From assembly GCF_014697125.1 (NCBI RefSeq), contig NZ_JACJRG010000001.1, forward strand, positions 372,001 through 436,000: 64,000 nt of DNA, written 5' to 3'. The position numbers and the translations under genes were made by a program. Within the stretch, counting starts at the first letter, position 1. Each line of letters starts with the position of its first letter. The notes under the pieces are model-generated. The model was not told the DNA's origin. It saw nothing but the letters and a program-made list of their open reading frames with translations, and did no database searches. This document shows positions 54,815 through 63,934 of this stretch, one piece after another. Source of the DNA: Anabaena minutissima FACHB-250 (lineage in GTDB: Bacteria; Cyanobacteriota; Cyanobacteriia; Cyanobacteriales; Nostocaceae).

Positions 54815-56416
54815 GTGCGTCTGCTGACAACAGTTGCAGCTTTACGTTGCTATTTAAATCAACATCGCTGGGAAAATCAGCTTACAGGATCAGATGATCT
54901 AGTCCTGGATGGAATGAGCAGTTGGTATCAGACAGCCATTGGTCTAGTACCAACGATGGGGAGTTTACATCAAGGGCATTTAAGCTTGATTGCACGAGCG
55001 CGACAAGAAAATTCGGCGGTGATTGTGAGTATTTTTGTCAATCCCCTGCAATTTGGCCCCAATGAGGATTTTGAACGCTATCCTCGGACTTTGGAACAAG
55101 ACCGAAAGTTGTGTGAAGAAGCTGGGGTCGATGCGATTTTTGCGCCGACTCCGGAAGAAATGGGAATAGACAAGAATATACAAGAATATAAGGTAACACA
55201 AGTAATCCCTCCATCTGCTATGATATCTGGCTTGTGTGGTCGTTCTCGGCTAGGTCACTTTCAAGGTGTGGCGACGATTGTGACTAAGCTTTTTAACTTA
55301 GTACAACCTGACCGAGCCTACTTTGGTCAAAAAGATGGTCAGCAACTAGCTATCATTAAACGGTTAGTGGCTGATTTAAATTTGCCGGTAGAGATTATTG
55401 CTTGTCCGATAGTGCGGGAAGCTTCGGGTCTGGCCTTGAGTTCTCGCAACCAGTATTTGACTGCGGAGGAACAACAGCAAGCAGCCGTATTGTATCGCGG
55501 CTTGCAACAAGCTGAGACGGCGTTTCGTGCAGGTGTACGCGATCGCAATCAGTTGATAGCAGCAGTAGAACAAGAATTAGCCAAGGTCAGTACAGTCTCA
55601 GTGGAATATATTGAATTAGTTGAACCGACTACATTGATGTTTTTAGATAAAGTTACGGAGGAAGGAATGCTTGCGATCGCATCTCGTCTTGGGTCTACAC
55701 GGTTGATTGATAATACCATCTTGCGCGATCGCCAACCTATCATCGCTATTGATGGGCCAGCCGGGGCTGGAAAATCCACAGTAGCCCGTCAGGTGGCAGC
55801 AAAGTTAGGTCTAGTTTATCTAGATACAGGCGCGATGTACCGTGCTATGACTTGGTTAGTCCTAGAACAAGGTATTGCCATTGATGATGAGTGTGCGATC
55901 GCCCAATTAGCTAATAAGTGTAAAATTGAACTGACTCCCAGCCCGGACTTGCAATCTCCGGTACGGGTTTGGATTAATGAAACTGATGTTACCCAAGCCA
56001 TTCGTTCTATTGCCGTCACATCTCAAGTATCCGCGATCGCTGCCCAAGGTGCTGTCCGGGAAGCCTTGGTGAAACAGCAGCAAAGCTGGGGCAAAAAAGG
56101 TGGTTTAGTGGCTGAAGGTAGAGACATTGGTACTCATGTATTCCCCGATGCGGAAATCAAAATCTTCTTAACCGCCTCCGTTGGTGAACGCGCCCGTCGT
56201 CGCCAACAAGACTTTCAAAAACAAGGACAACCAGAAGTCAATCTAGAACAACTGGAACGAGATATTGCTGAACGTGACTGGAAAGATAGCACTCGCAAAG
56301 TCTCGCCCCTGAAAAAAGCAGCAGATGCCATTGAACTTCAAACCGATGGTCTTACCATCTCTGATGTTACAGAAGAAATTGTTAAGCACTATCAGCAACG
56401 CTTATCTCAAGGCTGA
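54815..56416 (+). CDS. panC/cmk: Bifunctional pantothenate synthetase / cytidylate kinase
   Basis: A 533-residue fusion typical of cyanobacteria. Residues 1-285 are PanC: VPTMGSLHQGHLSLIARAR, SIFVNPLQFGPNEDFERYPR, FGQKDGQQLAIIKRLV, SSRNQYLTAEE. This joins pantoate and beta-alanine to form pantothenate. Residues about 308-533 are Cmk: AIDGPAGAGKSTVARQVA (P-loop), YLDTGAMYRAMTW, VAEGRDIGTHVFPDAEIKIFLTA and RKVSPLKKAADAIEL. It phosphorylates CMP/dCMP. GTG start at 54815; a GGAGGAGAGG run lies upstream but at a loose distance. A terminator follows at 56514. Confidence 0.96.
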   Translation: MRLLTTVAALRCYLNQHRWENQLTGSDDLVLDGMSSWYQTAIGLVPTMGSLHQGHLSLIARARQENSAVIVSIFVNPLQFGPNEDFERYPRTLEQDRKLCEEAGVDAIFAPTPEEMGIDKNIQEYKVTQVIPPSAMISGLCGRSRLGHFQGVATIVTKLFNLVQPDRAYFGQKDGQQLAIIKRLVADLNLPVEIIACPIVREASGLALSSRNQYLTAEEQQQAAVLYRGLQQAETAFRAGVRDRNQLIAAVEQELAKVSTVSVEYIELVEPTTLMFLDKVTEEGMLAIASRLGSTRLIDNTILRDRQPIIAIDGPAGAGKSTVARQVAAKLGLVYLDTGAMYRAMTWLVLEQGIAIDDECAIAQLANKCKIELTPSPDLQSPVRVWINETDVTQAIRSIAVTSQVSAIAAQGAVREALVKQQQSWGKKGGLVAEGRDIGTHVFPDAEIKIFLTASVGERARRRQQDFQKQGQPEVNLEQLERDIAERDWKDSTRKVSPLKKAADAIELQTDGLTISDVTEEIVKHYQQRLSQG

Positions 56417-57051
56417 GAGGATGTTTGAAAAGTTTTGGGCAAATATAATTCGCCACTACACTACACACGCTAAGTCCGGATGGTGCGCGGACTAACCAAA
56501 AATTAAGTCTTTCAAACCCACTTAGGTGGGTTTTGTCTGTGTAGCCAAGCCACTGCTTTGGGCGGGTTTCCCGACTTGTAGCAAGTGGGGCGCGATTTAT
56601 AATCGTCAGGGTTAGTTTTTCAAACTATATTCTAATTACATCAAGTGTTGTATTAATATAAAAAACTATTAGTTAAACATCAAAATAGAGCTTTAAAATC
56701 AAATTTATTAGTTGATAAAAGACTGAAAAAACGTATTTACGTTAATACACAAGATAGTTATTTTGTATAGTGCGTAAGTCTTAGATAAATGTATATTTTC
56801 AATGCTTTGTAATTAAACGTAATTAGAACATCACAACATTAAACTAAAAGCAATCCTCTCTAAGAAATAAAATATTAGATATTTTGCTTGTTATCATCTC
56901 ATTTTTTGAGATTAAAGCAAAATATATTTAGTAGTAGATTAAACTAAAATTAAAGACTAGTTCCCCGCACATCTCAGGGTGAATTGATGTTTTGTTGAGT
57001 ATGTTCGTAAAAAAACTTATAACCACTATATCCCAACTATAAAATATAACG
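56417..57051. other. Intergenic region with terminator and dispersed repeat
   Basis: Holds the panC-cmk terminator (56514-56537), a GTCCG...CGGAC hairpin at 56473-56491, and the repeat CGGGTTTCCC plus CTTGTAGCAAGTGG at 56563-56588. The remaining ~450 bases up to era are AT-rich with no supported gene; TGCGTAAGTC near 56770 resembles the MITE end at 29159. Confidence 0.55.
56514..56537 (+). terminator. Intrinsic terminator of panC-cmk
   Basis: Perfect 8-bp stem AAACCCAC (56514-56521) and GTGGGTTT (56526-56533) around a TTAG tetraloop, followed by TG and a short T-rich tail. Confidence 0.8.
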
Positions 57052-58020
57052 GTGGAACTGACAGTGACTAGTATTGATAATCACATCTTATCTTTTTCAG
57101 AAGGGGTATCGATTCCCCAAGCTCCCCCTGAATTTAAATCAGGTTTTATCGGCATTATTGGCCGTCCTAATGTTGGTAAATCTACGTTGATGAATCAATT
57201 AGTCGGGCAAAAAATTGCTATTACTTCACCAGTAGCACAAACTACACGCAACCGTTTAAGAGGAATTGTTACAACACCAGAAGCACAATTAATATTTGTT
57301 GATACACCAGGAATCCACAAACCACATCATCAATTAGGTGAGGTATTGGTGCGGAATGCCACAATAGCGATTAACTCGGTGGATGTAGTCTTGTTTGTGG
57401 TAGATGGAACAGTAGCTTGTGGTGCAGGCGATCGCTTTATTGCCGACTTACTAATCAACAGTAAAACACCAGTGATTTTGGGTATCAATAAAATTGATCA
57501 ACAGCCAGCAAATGCCCAAAACATCGACGAGAGTTATCAACAGATGGCAGATTCACATAAATGGCCGACAGTCAAGTTTTCTGCGATGACTGGCGCAGAA
57601 TTACCCGAACTGCAAACATTATTAATTGAACATTTAGATCATGGGCCGTTCTACTACCCACCGGACTTAGTAACAGATCAACCAGAACGGTTTATTATGG
57701 GCGAGTTAATTCGAGAACAGATTTTGCTGCTAACTCGTGAAGAAGTACCCCATTCTGTAGCGATCGCAATTGATAAAGTAGAAGAAACACCAGCTATTAC
57801 CCGCGTCATGGCTACCATCCACGTTGAACGCGATTCCCAAAAAGGGATTCTCATCGGTAAAGGTGGCTCAATGCTTAAAGCCGTAGGTAGTGCAGCGCGG
57901 GAGCAAATTCAAAAGCTGATTTCTGGCAAAGTTTATCTAGAGTTATTTGTCAAAGTCCAACCCAAATGGCGACACTCCCGCGTCAGGTTAGCAGAATTGG
58001 GCTACCGTGTGGAAGAATAA
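57052..58020 (+). CDS. era: Era GTPase
   Basis: A 322-residue Era. G1 GRPNVGKST (about 37-45), the TTRNR switch (AQTTRNRLRGI), G3 DTPGIHKPHH, G4 NKID (GINKIDQQ) and the G5 SAMTG motif are all visible, followed by the C-terminal KH domain with GKGGSMLK (GxxG RNA-binding loop). It binds 16S rRNA 3' end and couples 30S maturation to growth. A ~20-residue N-terminal extension (LTVTSIDNHILSFSEG) precedes the G domain. Start is GTG; the ATG alternatives would cut the G domain. Confidence 0.97.
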   Translation: MELTVTSIDNHILSFSEGVSIPQAPPEFKSGFIGIIGRPNVGKSTLMNQLVGQKIAITSPVAQTTRNRLRGIVTTPEAQLIFVDTPGIHKPHHQLGEVLVRNATIAINSVDVVLFVVDGTVACGAGDRFIADLLINSKTPVILGINKIDQQPANAQNIDESYQQMADSHKWPTVKFSAMTGAELPELQTLLIEHLDHGPFYYPPDLVTDQPERFIMGELIREQILLLTREEVPHSVAIAIDKVEETPAITRVMATIHVERDSQKGILIGKGGSMLKAVGSAAREQIQKLISGKVYLELFVKVQPKWRHSRVRLAELGYRVEE

Positions 58021-58032
58021 ATTTTTGACGAA

Positions 58033-60630
58033 TTATTTTAACGGCCCACGAGTTACACCTAATTGACTCTGTAATTTTAACTCGCGCCAGAGTTGAGAAC
58101 CTGTGATTTCACCTTTTAATAGATGATCATATTGCTGTATTGTTTTCGTCACCTGTTCTGGAGTTTCATTGACAAATTCAATCCGAAAGTGACGCAATCC
58201 TAATTCTATCAGACGCTGTACGTACTCTGCTCCAGTTTGGGCTATACCATTAAATACCGTATTGCGGCAACCTGCATCAGCTTGCAGAACGTGTTCACTA
58301 CCGACGCGATGTCTACCGACAAGCCTCTCTGTGTCTACGCGTAATTTCACTTCATGCTTATCGCAAGGTCTGCCACAGTTAGTATAGTCTGTCCCCTCAG
58401 AGAGAAACGCACAAAAAACGCAATGTTCCATATGAAACATCGGCATATGTTGATGAATTGTCACCTCAAACCATTCACTAGGGCAAGTTGTCAGTAAATC
58501 TTCCAGTTGCGTAATATTCAAGTCATAGGATGCTGTTAGCCGTTCCAAACCAAAACGCTGCTTGAAATAGTCTGCTGTTAAAGGATTAGCAACATTAAGA
58601 GAAAAATCACCTATACAACGGTCTGCGGCAAAAAATTCGAGTTGGTCGTAATTCCGCACCAAATAGCCATCAGCTTCGGAAGCGCGTACTTGTTGCAAAA
58701 TCCAGTTTTCCCCAGGTTTGGTAATGCGGGGAGGGGCGACCCAAATGCAGGGGACAGGGGACAGGGAACAGGAGACAGGGGATTCACGAACTAACTGCAC
58801 GGCTTCCCGATAAGCGCGGGGGTCTTCAAATTCACAGTAAAGTGTCTCCACACCTGCTTTTAGAGCGGCTTGGAGTTGTTTGAGGTTGCGGACTAGGACG
58901 ATGAGTGAGGGAGATGTGGGGGATGGGGGAGATGTGGGGGGGAGTAGGTCTTGGAAGGAAGCGTGAGGATTTAGTTCCCAGCGTTTGGGTTGACTGCGTA
59001 ACTCTTCTAACTGGGTGACGATTTCGCGCCGCATCCGGTTTAATTCACTTACAGGTAACATCACGTTACCACTGAGATGATTCGTTAATGTTCCCAAATG
59101 GAAGGGGGTGTTACCAAGACGACCAAACTGTTCTTTAATGCGTTCAATATGTAGAGGTTTGGTGTGTGCTTCCACCACGGGAATTTCTGATTTTACCTGT
59201 ACAATGTTACCGAATTCATCGCGGGCGATCGCAATTAATAACTCACCAATCTCTCCATAAATTTCCACGTCAATCGGACGCTGAAATTGGGGGTTATCCC
59301 CGGCGAAAGTCTGGCGTAATTGTTTATCTAATTCTGGGTCACTGGTTTTCCATAGCTTATCGCCTACATGAACACGCTGGAAGTTGACATTACCTCGGCC
59401 AAATGTGATCACAGCTTCTTTTCCCTGCTGTACCACCCCATAGACTCGACCGCCTTCTTCCTTAGTCTCTGGATGACCACAATCAAATACCACACCGTCC
59501 CCAGGTTTCAGGGGTGCTGCTAATTTAAGTGTCACCTGTTCATTACGAATGCGGGTAACTTCGCCTAAATAAACCCCCCGTTTTTTACCGAACCGCGCAT
59601 GAACTAATTCTTGATTATTAATCCCCGCAAACCAACCCGTGTAAAGTCCGCGAGAAAATGCCATCTCAAGGTTGTAGCGTTCTTGACCTCTCCCGTTGTT
59701 CGATGTAGACAGGGAAGATTTTATTCCCCCTTCCCTACTAGGGAAGGGGGTTAGGGGGTTAGGTCTTGCCAATTTCCTCATCACCTGGTCTAATGCTTGC
59801 CGATAAACACGGGTGACATTAGCAACATACTCAGGTGCTTTTAAACGACCTTCAATTTTGAGACTAGTTACCCCAGACTTAACTAAATCAGGTAATACTT
59901 CCAAGCCGGCTAAATCTTGGGGACTGAGTAAATATTTGCGTTCGCCTAAGTCTATAATTTCCCCATCAACGATTAAATCATAGGGCATCCGGCAAGCTTG
60001 AGCGCATTCACCCCGGTTCGCTGAACGTCCGCCTAAAGCTTCACTGGTTAAACACTGACCAGAGTAAGCCACACACAATGCACCATGCACAAATACCTCT
60101 AACGGTAAAACCGCTTCCCCTTGGGCAATTTGCTGCTGAATTTTGTTAATCTCTTTTAAAGAACATTCACGAGCTAACACCACTAACTGACAACCGAGAG
60201 ATTTAGCAAACTCTACCCCAGCTGCACTGGTGACAGTCATTTGTGTTGAGGCGTGGATGGGGAAATCTGGGGATAGATGACGAATTAGGCGACAGATACC
60301 TACATCTTGAACAATCATTGCATCCACGCCAGCCGCAATAATTGTGCGGAGATATTGCTGCGCTTCTGCTAACTCTTGCGAGAAAATCAATGTATTGACA
60401 GTGACATAACCTTTCACACCCCGATAGTGCAGAAATGTCATCAATTCCGGTAAATCAGCCTCCGCAAAATTTTGCGCCCGCATTCTGGCGTTAAACCGAT
60501 CTAAACCAAAATAAATTGCATCCGCCCCATTTTCTACAGCAGCTTTAGCACACTCCCAATTACCAGCAGGTGCAAGGATTTCAGGACGTTGTAAAGAAGA
60601 TTGGGGATGGTGAGAACTAGCAATTTCCAT
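58033..60630 (-). CDS. U32 family peptidase with in-frame repeat insertions
   Basis: An 865-residue U32 protein. N-terminal TIM-barrel-like half: ILAPAGNWECAKAAVENGADAIYFGLDRFNARMRA, FVHGALCVAYSGQCL, RGECAQACRMPYDL (Cys ligands). C-terminal half: HQHMPMFHMEHCVFC, ADAGCRNTVFNG, GLRHFRIEFVNETPEQV. Cys residues GQCL, GECAQAC, EHCVFC may bind an Fe-S cluster as in tRNA-hydroxylation relatives (TrhP/RlhA type). Three low-complexity insertions (PNPLTPFPSREGG, TSPPSPTSPS, SPVSCSLSPVPC) derive from genome repeats and interrupt conserved spacing without breaking frame. Confidence 0.92.
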   Translation of the reverse strand: MEIASSHHPQSSLQRPEILAPAGNWECAKAAVENGADAIYFGLDRFNARMRAQNFAEADLPELMTFLHYRGVKGYVTVNTLIFSQELAEAQQYLRTIIAAGVDAMIVQDVGICRLIRHLSPDFPIHASTQMTVTSAAGVEFAKSLGCQLVVLARECSLKEINKIQQQIAQGEAVLPLEVFVHGALCVAYSGQCLTSEALGGRSANRGECAQACRMPYDLIVDGEIIDLGERKYLLSPQDLAGLEVLPDLVKSGVTSLKIEGRLKAPEYVANVTRVYRQALDQVMRKLARPNPLTPFPSREGGIKSSLSTSNNGRGQERYNLEMAFSRGLYTGWFAGINNQELVHARFGKKRGVYLGEVTRIRNEQVTLKLAAPLKPGDGVVFDCGHPETKEEGGRVYGVVQQGKEAVITFGRGNVNFQRVHVGDKLWKTSDPELDKQLRQTFAGDNPQFQRPIDVEIYGEIGELLIAIARDEFGNIVQVKSEIPVVEAHTKPLHIERIKEQFGRLGNTPFHLGTLTNHLSGNVMLPVSELNRMRREIVTQLEELRSQPKRWELNPHASFQDLLPPTSPPSPTSPSLIVLVRNLKQLQAALKAGVETLYCEFEDPRAYREAVQLVRESPVSCSLSPVPCIWVAPPRITKPGENWILQQVRASEADGYLVRNYDQLEFFAADRCIGDFSLNVANPLTADYFKQRFGLERLTASYDLNITQLEDLLTTCPSEWFEVTIHQHMPMFHMEHCVFCAFLSEGTDYTNCGRPCDKHEVKLRVDTERLVGRHRVGSEHVLQADAGCRNTVFNGIAQTGAEYVQRLIELGLRHFRIEFVNETPEQVTKTIQQYDHLLKGEITGSQLWRELKLQSQLGVTRGPLK
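58748..58782. repeat. GACAGGG heptamer repeat inside the U32 coding sequence
   Basis: GGGACAGGGGACAGGGAACAGGAGACAGGGG within the U32 gene, encoding SPVSCSLSPVP on the minus strand. Same unit as the intergenic repeats at 324. Confidence 0.85.
59700..59765. repeat. Palindromic CCCTTCCCTA repeat inside the U32 coding sequence
   Basis: The sequence around TTCCCTACTAGGGAAGGGGG plus GTTAGGGGGTTAGG encodes NPLTPFPSREGG, a residue string that I know as a recurrent product of a dispersed cyanobacterial repeat. It is inserted in frame between ALDQVMRK and the YNLEMAFSRGL block. Confidence 0.75.
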
Positions 60631-61001
60631 TAGATTTAAATTAGGTTTATATGGCTGACACGGATTTATGATTTTAACTCAATATATCAAGTGGCTTTGC
60701 ATAATTGTGGGGTGATTTTTGGCTCGATGCAGCAATGCTTATCCCGGATTTTTCACCAATTCTTGCAACCTCAGTCCAGAGTCTGTAGGGGCGGGTTGAG
60801 CAAAATTTTCGTGAATGATTCGAGTATATCTGTGAACCCGCCCCTACTGTTTGTGAGAAATGCGGGTTATCCAGTTTGATCGATCTGAAAAATTAGATAA
60901 ACTCATCATAAAAGATAATAATAAAGCAATCATATATAGTTAGCTTGCTAGAGGCGATCGCAATTAATTACGAATTACGAATTACGAATTACTAATTTTA
61001 A
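60631..61001. other. Intergenic region between divergent U32 and UvrD-like genes
   Basis: Contains AATTACG direct repeats (about 60965-60993) just before the helicase start and a HIP1 site. No supported gene. Confidence 0.5.
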
Positions 61002-63506
61002 ATGTCAGATACTAACTTTACTGCTATTGCACCGCCAGCATCTCAAGCGTCATCGATGGAAGTTTTACAGGAGAAAGTTTTAGCTATCAGCAAGACACTG
61101 CGCCCTGGACAACAGCAAATGGCTGATTGGCAATCAGGTCCACTGGCTGTTTCTGCTGTTCCTGGTGCGGGTAAATCTACGGGGATGGCGGCGGCGGCGG
61201 CGATCGCAATTGCTAGGCAATATCAAAATACAATACAGTCGCGCCCATCTAATCGTCGTCAGTTGGTGGTAGTAACTTTTACGCGATCGGCGGCGGCGAA
61301 TATTAAATTAAAAATCCGCGACTACCTCAAACAATTATCTTTACCTCAAACAGGTTTTACTGTTTATACCTTGCATGGTTTAGCGTTAAATATTGCCAGC
61401 CGTCACCCCAATTTATCTGGTTTAGAGTTAGAAAACGTCACCCTGATCACACCCAATCAAAGCCACCGCTTCATTCGCACCGCCGTAGAACAATGGGTGG
61501 CTAATCATCCCCGGCTGTATTTGCAGTTATTAGAAGGACAGCAATTTGACGGCGAAGAAACAGAAAGATTACGTCGTCAGTCGGTGTTAAGAACAGAAGT
61601 TTTACCAGATTTAGCAACTACGGTCATTCATGAAGCCAAAAGTTCCGGTATCTCCCCAGCCAAACTGCGGGAATGGAGCGAACAAACTATAGATGCGTAT
61701 GAAATTCTAACTATAGCGTCAGGATTGTATGAAGAGTACCAGAACCTGATGCGATCGCGTGACTTCATTGACTACGACGACATGATTTTAGCCGCCCTCC
61801 GCGTCCTAGAAAACGACAGCGCACGCCGCATCGAGCAGAACCAAGTTTTTGCTGTATTTGAAGACGAAGCCCAGGATTCTAGCCCATTACAGACGCAGCT
61901 ATTAGAGATTTTGGCAAGTGATGGGAGCAGAGGACTGGGGACTGGAGAAGCAGGGGGAGCAGGGGGAGCAGGGGGAGCAGGGGGAGCAGGGGGAGCAGAG
62001 GAGAATACTAATAATTTCACACTCCCCACTCCTCACTCCCCACTCAGCACTCCCCACTCCTCACTCCCCACTCCTCACTCCCCACTCAGCACTCAGCACT
62101 CAGCACTCAGCACTCAAAATTCCCCACTCCACTTAATCAGAGTTGGCGACCCCAACCAAGCGATTAACTCGACCTTTACCCCGGCTGATCCGATTTACTT
62201 TCGGGAATTTTGCCAAGAGTGCGATTGCTCTGGCAAACTAGCAACAATGGATCAAGCTGGTCGCAGTACCCAGATGATTATCGAAGCGGCTAATTTTGCG
62301 CTGCAATGGGTGAATAGCTTTTATGGGGCTAAAAATCAAAAGTCTCCCCATCTTCCTAGTCCATTTAGTTTGCAAATGATTCGTCCTGTCAACCAAGCTA
62401 ATGTCAATCCAGCCGCAGTAGGTGGAGGATTAGAGCTATATACGCCCCGTGATATTCATCACACAGCCGAATTGCTAGGTAACAGGGTAATTGAGCTATT
62501 AACAGCAGACCCAACTAAAAGCGTGGCGGTATTAGTACGGGAAAATCGTCAGGGACGTTGGTTATCACAGGCACTAGAACCACTGTGTAAAGAGCATAAA
62601 ATTACTATATTTGATGTCGGAGAAAGCGATCGCCGTTCCCATGTTCCCCAGGAAATTTTAACACTGCTGCAATTTTGCGATCGCCCCCATTCTCCCGACT
62701 ACCTCAAAACCGCCTTAGAAGTATTGGTAAAGCGTCAATTAATTCCCACCCAAGACCTCAACGCCCTAGCCAGTCTCCCAGAAGAATTTCTCTATCCCGG
62801 CCCCTTAGCTACACCCCAAGCAGAGACGGTACAAAAAGCCTCTCACATAAGCCGTAGTTTACTCCGCGCCCGCTTGGAACTGCCTTTATATCAGCTAATT
62901 TCCTTTTTAGCTTTAACTTTAAATTACGACCAAGCCGAACTGGCTACGGCTGATAAACTCTCCGAACGAGTCAACAAGCAAATCGCTAGTAATAACTCAA
63001 TGGGGTCAATGCTGTCAGTTTTAAGTGAAATTGTCAGTTCTGAACGCTTTGAACCAGTGGAAACAGAGGATGTAGAAGCCCGCTACACCCGTGCTGGTCA
63101 ACTAACAATTATCACCATGCACAAAGCCAAAGGGTTAGATTGGCACTATGTATTTCTACCCTTCCTCCATGAAAACCTCATTCCTGGTAGGTTTTGGGTA
63201 CCTCCCCAAAGCCAATTTTTAGGTGACTTTACCTTATCAGAAGTCGCCCGCGCCCAGATTCGCGCTGCCCTCCACGGTGAAGTCAGTATTCCAGAAGTAA
63301 CCCCAGCGTGGGAACAAGCCAAACACCTCAAAACAGCCGAAGAGTATCGTTTACTATATGTGGCGATGACCAGAGCCAAACAATTATTATGGATGTCTGC
63401 GGCACAAAAAGCCCCCTTTACCTGGAGTAAACCAGACAACTTACAAGAACAAGCTCCCTGTCCAGTGTTCTCAGCATTAAAACGACAGTTTCCTGATTGT
63501 AGTTAG
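61002..63506 (+). CDS. UvrD/Rep family ATP-dependent DNA helicase with repeat-derived insertion
   Basis: An 834-residue superfamily 1A helicase. Walker A AVSAVPGAGKST (about residues 47-58), motif Ia VVTFTRSAAANIK, motif II FEDEAQDSSPLQTQ (about 286-299), motif III IRVGDPNQAI (about 377-386), QAGRSTQMII, and motifs V/VI ITMHKAKGLDWHYVF and EEYRLLYVAMTRAKQLL. Between motifs II and III, about 70 residues are encoded by tandem repeats: GGA units then PTPHSPLST-type units, in frame. Otherwise intact. It would unwind DNA in repair. Start ATG at 61002 follows an AATTACG repeat. Confidence 0.92.
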   Translation: MSDTNFTAIAPPASQASSMEVLQEKVLAISKTLRPGQQQMADWQSGPLAVSAVPGAGKSTGMAAAAAIAIARQYQNTIQSRPSNRRQLVVVTFTRSAAANIKLKIRDYLKQLSLPQTGFTVYTLHGLALNIASRHPNLSGLELENVTLITPNQSHRFIRTAVEQWVANHPRLYLQLLEGQQFDGEETERLRRQSVLRTEVLPDLATTVIHEAKSSGISPAKLREWSEQTIDAYEILTIASGLYEEYQNLMRSRDFIDYDDMILAALRVLENDSARRIEQNQVFAVFEDEAQDSSPLQTQLLEILASDGSRGLGTGEAGGAGGAGGAGGAGGAEENTNNFTLPTPHSPLSTPHSSLPTPHSPLSTQHSALSTQNSPLHLIRVGDPNQAINSTFTPADPIYFREFCQECDCSGKLATMDQAGRSTQMIIEAANFALQWVNSFYGAKNQKSPHLPSPFSLQMIRPVNQANVNPAAVGGGLELYTPRDIHHTAELLGNRVIELLTADPTKSVAVLVRENRQGRWLSQALEPLCKEHKITIFDVGESDRRSHVPQEILTLLQFCDRPHSPDYLKTALEVLVKRQLIPTQDLNALASLPEEFLYPGPLATPQAETVQKASHISRSLLRARLELPLYQLISFLALTLNYDQAELATADKLSERVNKQIASNNSMGSMLSVLSEIVSSERFEPVETEDVEARYTRAGQLTIITMHKAKGLDWHYVFLPFLHENLIPGRFWVPPQSQFLGDFTLSEVARAQIRAALHGEVSIPEVTPAWEQAKHLKTAEEYRLLYVAMTRAKQLLWMSAAQKAPFTWSKPDNLQEQAPCPVFSALKRQFPDCS
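61925..62130. repeat. In-gene repeats: GCAGGGGGA nonamers and CACTCC/CAGCACT heptamers
   Basis: About six copies of the 9-base unit GCAGGGGGA (encoding AGG) at 61950-62000, followed by CACTCCC/CAGCACT heptamers to about 62120. The same heptamer as in the intergenic arrays at 403 and 5013. Everything is in frame with the helicase. Confidence 0.9.
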
Positions 63507-63934
63507 GGAGGAGTATGAGGAAGCAACCAATTTTCAACCCTTAAATTTTTAAAAAAGTCAAAATCAGAAAAATTATTAGTGACTAAAATTTAATTATTAC
63601 AATAAGCAATACTCGCAATTTGACCATCTACAAAAGCAGGAGTTTTGCCAATTTTGGATAATCTAGCCCTTTCTTGGGCGTGCCATTGTGCCGCCTTTAA
63701 AGCGTAGTTTAGGACTAGTAAATTTAATACCGATTCATGAATATAATTCCAAAGAGACTCTCGCAGCTTAGATTCTGGCAATCGCAAACAGCCGTGTCAA
63801 AGTTCATTAACAACAATACTATCAACGGCAACTTCTGATTTATGAATATCTAGTTTATACAAAACATTAATATTAGGAATAGGACGTGCTGGCTCTGACA
63901 TAATATTGGTATCAAGGAAGTATTTCAATCTCAT
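63503..63934 (-). pseudogene. Broken VapC-type PIN toxin
   Basis: From ATG at 63934 the frame reads MRLKYFLDTNIMSEPARPIPN, then VVNEL, a TGA stop, HGCLRLPESKLRE, HAQERARLSKIGKTPAFVDGQIASIAYCNN, a TAA stop, then ILVTNNFSDFDFF and VENW. The parts align in one frame with full-length VapC proteins (LDTN, E in NEL, FVDGQIA, VTNNxxDF), so two in-frame nonsense mutations (in what should be about NELWHGC and NNLILVT) have killed it. The start overlaps the antitoxin stop (ATGA). Confidence 0.88.

Noticed and set aside
61772..62136. Alternative frames in the helicase repeat insert
   Set aside because: Produced by GC-rich repeat units; the helicase frame is the continuous, conserved one.
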